Assembly: GCA_964458325.1 (NCBI GenBank)
Contig: CAYWIM010000012.1
Location: 1 to 62,668 of the forward strand
From: JAGMXM01 sp964458325
GTDB taxonomy: Bacteria; Verrucomicrobiota; Verrucomicrobiia; Limisphaerales; UBA1319
DNA: 62,668 nt
Direction: 5' to 3'
This document shows positions 52,117 to 62,200 of this stretch, in pieces. Position numbers and translations under genes: made by a program. Below the pieces are notes generated by a model. The model saw only the letters and a program-made list of their open reading frames with translations, ran no database searches and was not told where the DNA came from. Each line of letters begins with the position of its first letter. The stretch's first letter is position 1.

Positions 52117-55100
52117 TCACTCGCGGACCACCCGGTAGAAGCGGGCGTTGCCGGCCGACGCGGGGAACGAGGCAACGATCCGGCCGCCCGCGGGCGGGGT
52201 GTAGGTAACGCCCGTGACAGGCGTCCAGTTCCTCAAGCCCCAATCATCGCATTGCTCGAGGCGGTGAGGCCGATCGGAGGCCTCCGACTCGAATGCCAGC
52301 TCGAGCGAGCCCGGGTCGATCCACTGCAGCCGGGTGATGCGCGGCCCGGGGACCTCATGCGCGCCGGGTCCGTTGGCGATCAAGAGCATCTCGAGCTCGG
52401 TCAGGACGCGCGTCCAGACATTGATCTGCTCCATCAGACCGGACATCGGCACCGAATGGGGAGGCACCCGGTTGCCCACCTCGAACGGGATGGTCGAGTC
52501 TAACAGCGCGGTGGCTGTCACAGGCGCCACCGCCGGCTGGCCCACGCGCAACCCGGTCTCGGCACTGTAAATGTCCAGGGAAACCGCAACGCCCGGATTG
52601 AACCGGACAAACACGTCGTAGAACACCCCGGGCGATATGGCGCTGATAGACGTGGCGCCGAACCACCCTCCGTTGACAGCGGCGCTGCCCGCGGCGCCCT
52701 GGATCCGGCGCGGCCCCCCCAGCAGGCTCATCATCGTGACCCGCGAGGTGCCCAGCGCATCGCTGTCCCACCGGCCCATGATCCACTGCTCCGTGCTCCC
52801 CGCGAACGGGGTGGCGTCGAACCGCACCCGCGCGTGATAGGTGAAGGCGGATTCGATCTTGAGCTCGTTGTTGGCGCCCAGGCCGTAGTCGATGACGCTG
52901 TCGATCCCATTGAACACCGCGGCTGTGCCGGAGCTGTTGGCCATTTGCGGCAGGCTGGTGGTGTAGTCGATGCTGGATTCGTACACAGGCGCCGTGACCG
53001 AGCCGGCTGTGCTGTCGATCGTGTTGAAGTCAAACGTCACCCGCATGACCGCGTCCTGGAAGACCTCGGGAGTGTGGCCCTGCGGTTGGGGGATGATCTG
53101 GAACGACCATTGATTGGTGATGAGGTGCGCCGGGGATGCGTTGTCCTGGAACACCAATTCCAGATAATTGGTCCCGAGCTGGTAGGGGACGGGCGACGCG
53201 TATTCCAGAAAGAGGCCATTGGTCAGCTCGGCGATCGTCAGGCCTGGCGTGATGTCCGCTTGGTTCAGTCTGAGCCCGATCGTGCCGGCGGCCACCTGGG
53301 TATCCCGGTTCAGAAGCGTGATTTGAATGGGCTGGCTCGACAGCACCGTCTGCCCGCTCGCAGGAGTCGCGGTGCTGATCTCCGGGGTGAATGGCTGCAC
53401 GTTCTGGATGAACTGGCCGGGCTCGAGCGCTCCGCGGCTGATCCGAATGGCGTCGATATCGCCGTCGAAGTTTCGGCTATTGGCTTGGAACTTGCCGATG
53501 AAGAGGTCCAGCCCGTTGCCAATCAGACCCTGGACTGCGCTCACATCCGCCGGCAGACCGTCCATCTGGTAGTCCAGGTAGAGCCGGATCTGGTCGTTCT
53601 CCGCGTCGAATACGGCGGCGACATGATGCCAAAAACCGTAGACCACCGGGGTGGTTCCGGTCAGGCGCGCCGATCCGGCGCCGGCTTTCACGAAAAACTG
53701 GAGCAGGTCCCCCGTTCCAAACCGGATGAACCACTCGCCGCTGCCGCTCTGCTTGGCGATGATGGACCCGCCGTCTCCCTCGCCCAGCGACCGGGGCCGG
53801 AACACCGCCTCAACGGTGAAGCTCTGGTCGCTCGCGAAATCATAGAAGCCCGTCGGATCCGGGATCGATACAAACGTGTTCGTGCTCAGGTCAAACCGCA
53901 GCGCCGTGGATCCGCCGAATTGGGGGCTGCCCGGCACATACGGCAGCACGCCGTGCGCGGTCCCATGCCGGGCATTGCCGCTCTCATCCATCAGCGATCC
54001 CGGGGTGGCATCGGCTATTTCGCCGGCCGCCTTTTCGTTGAATTGCCAGAAACCCGGCGTCGCCAGGTTGGCCACGACGAACTCCCATCGGTTGGAGAAG
54101 ACGTTGGCCGGCGTCGCGTTGTCGCTGAAAGACAGCGCCAGCGAATGGCGGCCCAATGCCAGCGCTTGGGCCACTGGACAGCTCAGCGTCACGGTCCCCG
54201 AGGATGTGCTGATGGCGGGGATGACCTCGGCGCCGTCCAGCCGCAGTTGAATGCTGCCCTGCACGACCTGGGTGTCGCTTTCGCGAAGGACGACCTGGAT
54301 GGTGGGCGTAGGAGTCGAATCGTCCGAATCGGGGGCCGGGGACGCCGCGCTGATATAGGGCGCCTGCGGGGACGCATCCGCCGAGGGGACCAGGACTAGA
54401 TAATTCGCCCTCAGCCCCGAGCAGCCCGATAGCGCGCTCAGGCGCAGGGTCTGCTGCCCATCGAGCCTCAAGGCGACCGGATTTCCAAAGATATCCGTCA
54501 GCGGGAACAGGTTGTAGGGAGAACCGGCCGGCACGCGGATGTATCCGACGGGCGACAGCAACTGGCTCGGGGCGGCCCCGCCATTGGTGACCAGGTCGAC
54601 TTGAACCAGGAGCGGGGCTGCGCCACTGTTGGCCATCCGCCCAAACACGCCATAGGTCGCCGCCCCAAACGTGCGGGTGTAGTTGAGCCACTCGCCGTCC
54701 GCAAACAGCCGGACCTCGTAATCGCTCACCCCGGGATCCAAAGCCTGGGCATCCAGGTAGTTCTGGCGCAGGGCGTCCGTCGTCTCGCTCGTGCCCACCC
54801 CGTCGCCCAGACGGTACAGGTCCTGGCCGGCGCCGGGCGTGTTCAGCTGCCAATAGTCGATGCCCGGCACGCCCATACGGTCCAGATAGCTGTCGGGCGC
54901 CGGCATCTGCGTGGGAATGGACGGATAGTCGATGAACTGCCCGCCATCGAAATTGTAATCCTCCGCCTCGATGAACCGCACCCCCTGGCTGAATGTGTTG
55001 AAGTGAAGGCTGCGCAGCACTTGATTCGTTTGCCGGTCGGTGACCGCGATGCTCACTTCGTATTCGGTGTTGGCCTGGAGGGGGGACAGCGTCACGGTTT

Positions 55101-56091
55101 GGAAGTAGACATCGCCCGCCCGTTGGATATCCGCCGAACGATCGATCCCGTTGAGGAGCAGTTGGATACCTTCCGGATCCACCCCGTGCTTGGATGTGAT
55201 GTTAAAGCTGATCGCCGTGTCCGCAGGCAGATAGAGGGATCCGTCTGCCGGCGTCAAGCTGCCCAGGCTCAGAATCGGCATGTGCCCCGTGAGATTCGTG
55301 CCTCCCACGCCATGGAGGTAGATCGTCGCGATCTCCTCCGGCGTCAATGCGCGCTGCCAAATGCCAATGTCATCCAGGAGTCCGGCGTATTCGCAGCTCG
55401 TCAGACCATGCGGAACCCCCGCCTTCAGAGTCGCATCAATGCTGATGCTGGTTCCCGGCTTGAACGTGTCCACCACTCCCCCTCCGCCCCCCGCCACGAA
55501 TCCATCATTGCTGCCGTCCAGGTAACCCCGGATGGTGCCCGCCTCGCGATCGATCACCATGACCGCATGATGCCAATCGGTGGTGACGGAACCGGGTTTC
55601 TGCTGGCTGGCGCGATTGGCTGAACCGCTGCCGTCATAGGCCCGCACGATCATCTCGCCCGTTCTCTTGTACCAGAGGCTCCAGCCGATGCCCGACGATC
55701 CCTGGTTTCCCTTGGTCAGCAGGTAGGCATCCAGATTCGGCGCTCCCGCCACGACGTCCGGCTTGAACCAAAGCGAGACCGAAAAGCTGTTCGAGCCCGG
55801 ATTGAGCACGTTGCCGAAATCGATATTGTCGGCCCGCACGGCAGTGCCGCCGAAGTGCAGCGCCCCGCCGATGATGCCGGCTGCCGGCTGCACATTCCCG
55901 GATATCGTCCCAGGAAACTGTCCAGCAGGAGATACATCGATCACCTGTTTTCCGGCGATATCGTTGCCGTCAAAAGTCCAATGAGCCGCCAATCCATCGG
56001 TGATATCGGATCTGCCAATCCCGATCGAGCTGATCAGGGCAGCAGCGAGGAACGCAACGGTCATTCGGGAGAGGCGATTCGAGCTTTGCAT
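52117..56091 (-). CDS. Giant secreted LamG/carbohydrate-binding protein (paralogue of 39823-42861)
   Basis: The 1324-aa product has a signal peptide (MTVAFLAAALISSIGIGRS). Domain order: LamG (about 30-270, GLAAHWTFDGNDIAGK), CBM-like with FIEAEDYNFDGGQFI (about 370-560), Ig-like, second LamG (about 690-890, LRFDLSTNTFVSIPDPTGF), Ig-like, third LamG (about 1020-1220), and a short end with RFYRVVRE. The C-terminal 300 residues are strongly similar to giant gene 1 (EVFQDAVMRVTFDFNTID, GLGANNELKIESAF). It has one more LamG than its paralogue. No catalytic domain is visible; adhesion to or binding of a glycan is the likely role. Confidence 0.85.
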   Translation of the reverse strand: MQSSNRLSRMTVAFLAAALISSIGIGRSDITDGLAAHWTFDGNDIAGKQVIDVSPAGQFPGTISGNVQPAAGIIGGALHFGGTAVRADNIDFGNVLNPGSNSFSVSLWFKPDVVAGAPNLDAYLLTKGNQGSSGIGWSLWYKRTGEMIVRAYDGSGSANRASQQKPGSVTTDWHHAVMVIDREAGTIRGYLDGSNDGFVAGGGGGVVDTFKPGTSISIDATLKAGVPHGLTSCEYAGLLDDIGIWQRALTPEEIATIYLHGVGGTNLTGHMPILSLGSLTPADGSLYLPADTAISFNITSKHGVDPEGIQLLLNGIDRSADIQRAGDVYFQTVTLSPLQANTEYEVSIAVTDRQTNQVLRSLHFNTFSQGVRFIEAEDYNFDGGQFIDYPSIPTQMPAPDSYLDRMGVPGIDYWQLNTPGAGQDLYRLGDGVGTSETTDALRQNYLDAQALDPGVSDYEVRLFADGEWLNYTRTFGAATYGVFGRMANSGAAPLLVQVDLVTNGGAAPSQLLSPVGYIRVPAGSPYNLFPLTDIFGNPVALRLDGQQTLRLSALSGCSGLRANYLVLVPSADASPQAPYISAASPAPDSDDSTPTPTIQVVLRESDTQVVQGSIQLRLDGAEVIPAISTSSGTVTLSCPVAQALALGRHSLALSFSDNATPANVFSNRWEFVVANLATPGFWQFNEKAAGEIADATPGSLMDESGNARHGTAHGVLPYVPGSPQFGGSTALRFDLSTNTFVSIPDPTGFYDFASDQSFTVEAVFRPRSLGEGDGGSIIAKQSGSGEWFIRFGTGDLLQFFVKAGAGSARLTGTTPVVYGFWHHVAAVFDAENDQIRLYLDYQMDGLPADVSAVQGLIGNGLDLFIGKFQANSRNFDGDIDAIRISRGALEPGQFIQNVQPFTPEISTATPASGQTVLSSQPIQITLLNRDTQVAAGTIGLRLNQADITPGLTIAELTNGLFLEYASPVPYQLGTNYLELVFQDNASPAHLITNQWSFQIIPQPQGHTPEVFQDAVMRVTFDFNTIDSTAGSVTAPVYESSIDYTTSLPQMANSSGTAAVFNGIDSVIDYGLGANNELKIESAFTYHARVRFDATPFAGSTEQWIMGRWDSDALGTSRVTMMSLLGGPRRIQGAAGSAAVNGGWFGATSISAISPGVFYDVFVRFNPGVAVSLDIYSAETGLRVGQPAVAPVTATALLDSTIPFEVGNRVPPHSVPMSGLMEQINVWTRVLTELEMLLIANGPGAHEVPGPRITRLQWIDPGSLELAFESEASDRPHRLEQCDDWGLRNWTPVTGVTYTPPAGGRIVASFPASAGNARFYRVVRE

Positions 56092-56142
56092 AAGATCTGA
56101 TCGAACAAGTTAAACAATCAACCGTTAGGCAACATACCACAT

Positions 56143-56170
56143 ACCATATCCCATATGTGATCGACTGCAA
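56143..56170 (-). promoter_or_regulatory. Promoter-like element upstream of giant gene 2
   Basis: On the minus strand: TTGCAG (56170-56165), 16-bp spacer, TATGGT (56148-56143). Flanking bases TATGGGATATGGTATG and ATAATCTTG are identical to those at 42974-43010, with the same 12-bp gap between the two blocks. The start codon at 56091 gives a leader of about 45 nt. Confidence 0.6.
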
Positions 56171-56296
56171 GATTATTTCTGTGCAAATTCCACGTTCCGA
56201 TTCTGGGCCGATTCGATCCTTGATCAGATATTGTAATATGTTGTTTTCTAATATCTTGTGTTTTTTCAGACCGGAACCTGGGTTTCCATGAGTCGC

Positions 56297-59200
56297 TCAT
56301 GGGATTCGCCACGCCCTGTAAAACCGGTTTTCGTTAGTGGGCACGACATCCTGGATGACGATAGTCGTGCCATGCACACCCTCGGCCTGCCACAGTGGCA
56401 ACCACTGGAGCGAGCCGAGCCGGTCCTGATATTCGATGGCGTAATTGAAATTGGGTATGGTTTCGAGAGTCAGCAGGACACGGGAGTCCTTGGCTGTGCA
56501 TTCCAGAAAAGCCGGCGGTGGTGGGGGAGAGGAATTGGATGCGCGAGGAGTGCCCGATGCAAGGATGGAAATCGACCGGCTATCGGTCGGCACGCGGCCT
56601 TCGGAGATGTCGGGAGCCTGCGGGCCAAACTCGACGGCATCGATCCGTGTGCCATCAGGTGCGCTGAGCACGATCGCTTCGCCTTCCTTATCCAGCTTGA
56701 AGCTTACATGCAGATCGGGGCGATGCGGGATGTTCTGCTCTGGTTCGCCGTCCGCCCAGCACAACAAATACCCGTGAGCGGGGATTCGATAACCCTCCGG
56801 AGCTCTGAATTCCAGAGGGCGAACGAGCGAGTCGGACAAATACCATCCTTCCAGGTCGACGGTTTGGCCTGTGGGGTTGTGGATCTCGAACCAATCCTGG
56901 GTCTTGGCGTCGGCGGGATCGCGGATTGATCCGGCATTGTCGGCCATCCACTCGTGGATGAGCAGGGCAGGCCAGACCGTGTTGGTGTTGCCGATGCCCG
57001 GCGTAGGGCTGGAAATCGCCTTTCGATCAAACGGCTGGCCATCGGGCAGATCCCCATAGGAATGCCCGGCGGCCAAACCCCCAAAGTTCAGGTAATCGAT
57101 GACCTGGGCTGTCTCGTCCATCGCCCGGGCTAAAACCACCGTCCCGCTCGCGGCATCGAGCCGGAATCCGGCATGGAGTTCGTCCGGGCTGCCGTTGGCA
57201 GGTTCGCCGTCGGCGATGACGACCAGGAACTGGCCGGGCTGGATGACCGCATGAGACGGAAAGGCCCAGGAAATCAGGTTGCTGTAGCTGTCGCTCAGGT
57301 AAAAACCGTGCAGCGGGATGGCAGTCCTTCCGGCGTTGAACAGTTCGATCCAAGGCTCGAGTTCGCCTTGGGAATCCGGGACGCCTTTCTCGATGTGCGG
57401 GAAGACTTCATTGAGCCAAAGCGGCGGATACGGAGGCAGGGGCATCCGATTCGAGTTGGGGGCGCCGGGGGTGGGCGGACCGGAGCCATTGGACCAGTTG
57501 CTGACGCGGCTATTGTCGCGCGACAAGTCGATGGCCTGGAGCGAAGCACCCTGGCCGTTGGCGCTGGCTGGCCAGGGCGGGCTGCTCTCGTATCGGACCC
57601 GGTCGATGACCTGGTCCGCCGAGGTGCCGGGGCGCAGGAGGGTGAGCGTTTCTCCATCGGGCTGCAGCCGGCCGGCGTACTGGCCCATCACATCCTTGTC
57701 CCAGCCATAGGCGTAGCCGCATGCCACGCGATCTTCAGCCACGACCAGCGATTGCCCAGGCTCGATCACCACTCCGGGTGGAACATCAAAATCGACACCC
57801 TCGAGCCGATAGCCAGACATGTCGAAAGCCGTGTCGCTCGATGCATTGTGGATCTCGACAAATCCCGCCCCCTCGATCGGGGGGCGATACATGATTTCGC
57901 TGATCGCCAGGCACTCTTCGGGTGGTGCGGCCGTGCCGGTGAAGGTGATATGGATGGTGGCGCTGGCGTCGCGGATCGGCTCCCCATGGTTATCGAGACC
58001 CTCGACTCGAAGCTCGTTGTCCCCGGGGGCCAAGGCCGCCGTGCAGCTCCATTGGCTGACCGAATCCCAGCGGACGCGCTGGGGGACGCCGCCCACAGCG
58101 ATGGCGGCCACGCTCAGCGGCGCGTTCCCGCTGAGCCGGACGAGGTTTCGGTTGGTCGCGAAATCGGCGCCGCCATTCAGGGTGACGCGGAAGGGGACGT
58201 TGACGGCCGCCAGCTGCGACATCAAATAGGTCCGGCGGGCGCCCACATAGCTCTTGATGATCGAGGTGGAATCGCTGCGAGGGGCGGCTCCGCTGGCAGC
58301 CAAAGCATGGAAGCAGGCATCCACTTCCGAATCGTTCCTCCCGGACAGCATCGGCCCTTCGACCGCCGCCTGGACATAGCGCCAGAATATCCTGCGAAAA
58401 GGAGGATGGCTGAGCATCCGGGCGATGACCGCATCGTTGCATGTGAACAGGCCCTCGGTGGCGCCGCTGTTGGATCCGATGCCGAAAGATTGGTCGGTAT
58501 CGATGATGAACGTGCGGGCCCGGCCCGCGGCCGGAGCATAGACGCCGGTGTTCTTGCTGTTGCGCCAGCTGATGCTGTCGCCATGCCCGATGATGTGGCA
58601 CACGGCGAACACCCCCATCCAGTTCTCGAGATCGATCATGGCCTCGACCTTGGCGGTGTAGAGGACCGGATCCTCCGTGTTCAGCGCGTCGACCAGCCGG
58701 TAGAGCGCGTCGTAGCTGTCGCCGGGAACATCCGTGGACACCCGCCCGAAATACCAGCGGTAAAACTCCTTCTTCGGGGTCCCGTCAGCGCGGCGAATAT
58801 CCCGCAGGGGGCTGAAACGGTTCTGGTCGGTGTGAAAGCGCGTGTTCTCGAAATAGAGGGGATCCGGGTCGCCAAAGGCCCCTTTGACGAGGGCCCGACC
58901 AGGGATCTCCTTGTCGTTCAGGATCCCGTTGACGCCCCGGTCCGAACCGTTCAAAAAGACATGGACAAACCGGATGTTCGATGCGGGCAGTCCAAGCGCG
59001 TTGGCGAACCACGATCCATGCCGCTCGCGCTGGATGGCTGGATCGCCCCCGCTCTGGCCTGGCGTGTCGAGCTTGACCTCGTTGTCCCCCAGGAAACGGG
59101 CGGAGCCGGGAAACTCGAGCGCGTAGGAGCAGCGGACGCTGCCCGCCGGCCCGTTGAACGGGCGCCAGTTCCCCCGGTAACGAACCGATGCGCCATGGAT

Positions 59201-62200
59201 GACGCGGTTGGCGCCGGACACGAAGGTCATGGGCAGAGGCTCATTGCTTCGGTTCGGACGCGACTTCCACAGGCTGATGTTGCTGGCGGTCATCCAGATC
59301 CGGTAGGTGCCCAAGGCGCCGGCGGGCTCGGTCTCGCCGAACCGGATGAGGCACTCGCGATCGGGGGCGCCGGCGGGCCCGGCCAGGGGAAACCGGCTGA
59401 CGGCGGCCCGGGCGTCGGCCGCTTGAATGATGAACGCAAGCAGTGTTCCAGACGGTTGGCCAGGCAGGCTGGCGGTGTAGATCCCGTCGCGGGCCAGCGC
59501 GTCCCCCCCCGATCCGTCGTCTTGCATCGATACCACATGCACCGATGGGGAAGGATCGATCCAATATCGCAACTCGATGGCTGCGATAGCATCCGGATCG
59601 TGCGCCCGGCACGTGATCCGGACCGGTTCGGAGGCCCGGGGGAGCACCGGCCAATGGGCCACATCCCACACAGCCGGCCCGGCATTGTCGATCCAGCGGC
59701 TGTTGGGAGCGCCTGGCGTTCCAAGGTCGGTGGGCACATCCAGCAAACCCGAGGCCTCCATCCAAAGCCCCTTGAGCCCGAGCACCAGCAGAGGCGATCC
59801 CTGGAGCCATCGAGCCCGGCACTGGATAGTTACCGTATCGCCCTGGGCCAATCCCGCCGCGATCGGCCGGGTCACCCGATCATAGGTGGGGTTGCCGTCC
59901 TCGCCTTTGGAATTGCCGCCGGTCATGTCTCCCGGACCGCTGGCCCGCACATGGAGGCTGCCCTCGCTTGGAAAGCCTCCGCCATCATCGAGGCTGGATC
60001 GGACATGATTCCCCCAGAACTGCCAGCCATCGGTTCCAGTTTCGAAACTTTCCTCGAGATAGGTGCCCGCGTCGGCTTTCCGCACAACCACGTCGTCGAT
60101 CTGGCACTCGCCTGCCCCCATCAAGAAGAGATGAAGCTCGTCTGCGGCGCCATTGCCGCCCTCGAGAACGCGGGTTTCGGCGATCGAAGTCCACAGGCCA
60201 GAGCTCTTGCGGCTCTCGTCGCTCCCGCGCCAGTTCATCGATAGCCGGTTATCGCTCGAGGGATCCGCCAGCTCGAGGCTGCTGCCGTCGCCATCGGCCC
60301 ACCGCCCCCAATCATCGCCATCGCCGTAAATGACCTCATCGACTTGCACCCAGCCATCGCCTGGGGAACCCGGATCCAGCGGCCTGGCCAGAGCCAGCCG
60401 CTCGCCCCGATCGGACAAGCTGCCAGCGTAATTGCCCACGGCGTTCTCATCGTCCAAACCCGGGTAGCGGGACCTGAGTCGATCGGCATCCTTGGCCACA
60501 ACCATGCAGCCCCCGGGAGCGATGATCGTTCCTGCCGCAAACCGGAACGAGATCCCGTCCTCGAACCGCCAGCCGCTGATGTCCGCCGGCGTCAGGCTTC
60601 GGTTGTGTAGCTCGACATATTCGTCCCGGTCATCCCCCGAAATCGGGTGATACATGATCTCGTTGATGACGACATCGGAGATGTGCAGTACGGCGTTGGT
60701 GACGCCCGGAGTGGCAGCGGCCAATTCGTGCCAGCCGGGGGCGCCATCCGGGAATCGCCCCATCGAGACGCCAGCTTCCTCCGCGCCGAAACGCACCGCA
60801 TCGATCACGAACCGGCCGTCCGGGCTCCCGAAGAAAACCGTGTCGCCCCGGCGGTCGAGAGGGAACCCGAGGGCGTCCTGCGTGAGAAACGAGATCCCGC
60901 CCGGCGCCAGCACCGTGCCGTCGGGAATGCGATACTGGGTCGCGACCGAGAGGGCGCTCAAGGTGCATCCCGAGACATCGACGGCCTGCGTCCCCCGGTT
61001 GTACACCTCGACAAAGTGCAAATGGGGGGCATCGGCATGGTTGAGAATTTCATTCAGCACGACATCATGCAGTGGGCTGGGATCGAGCGGATCGACGGTG
61101 CCGGGCGATCCTCCCGCATAACGGCTGGCCGACCAGGCCTGGGGAGAATGCTCGCCGAAATCGGGAGCGGCCAAATACAGCGAATGGCCGGCCCCGTCCG
61201 CCGACACCGGCCATGGGAATTGGTCCCGGTATTCGACGGCCAGCAGGTTGGCTCCGATCGAGTTGACGAGCCTCACGGTTCCCCGATCGTTGGGCAGGCT
61301 GCCGGTGAAAGGGCCCGCCGCGTGGTCCATTCCATAACGATCCCTCAGGGCCGCCGGATCGCTCGCCACCACCAGATAGGATGTCCCCTCCAGCACGGTC
61401 CCTGCTGGAAATACATACTCCACGTCGCCCGAAATCCTCCATCCGCTCAGGTCGCGAGGCATCGGCTCCGAGTTGAACAGCTCGATGTATTCGAAGCGGC
61501 TGGTTTCCGGAGAGGGGCCAGGATGGTACATGATTTCCGTGATGGTCAGAGGCGTTCGGCGGCTCGAAGGCCCCACCTGGCGTTTGTCCACTGCCATCAA
61601 GGCGGCGGCCTGGGGATCGGACCACGCGGACAGAATCCCGTTCAATGCGTTCGATCCGGCGATGTGGAAAAAGTGGACCTCCCCTGCCGGCAGGCCGCTC
61701 GCCACATAAAACGAAGTCGCCGCCGGTACCGTTGCCATGGGGCGGACACCGCCGCCGTCGGTCCAGGTTTCGATCACAAAATGGGTCACATGTCGGAAGG
61801 GATTTGTCCAATCCAGTCGGATCCGATCGAAACCCGATGGCGCGGCCTCGAGCTCGGGGCGCGTCCCGGGGGCGTAGGCGGTCTCGACCCTTTGCGTTTG
61901 CGACCAGGCATGCCGGTTGGCGGTGGATGCATTGGTCGCATAAAACGCATACCAGAAAGGAGTGTCCGCGCTCAGGCCAGCCACCGAGCCCGCAACCGTC
62001 GAGTTGGCGCTCCAGCTCCCCAGGAAATTCGTCCCCATCCACCCCCCTGCCGGTTCGATGACCGACCACAAAAGTGAAACTGCCGCGTTGGTCCCCAGGA
62101 GCGCCGCCTGGACCCGGGCGCCGCTCGGGCTGGCGCTGACCAGCTCCGGCGGACCCCACCGGAGTGCCCCGGCAGGCGCCAAGGCCGCGTTGAGGAATTC

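Noticed and set aside
57173..60244. A 1023-codon open frame on the plus strand, antisense to the lamin-tail/CotH gene
   Set aside because: No recognisable domain and low-complexity composition; the minus-strand frame is the real gene.
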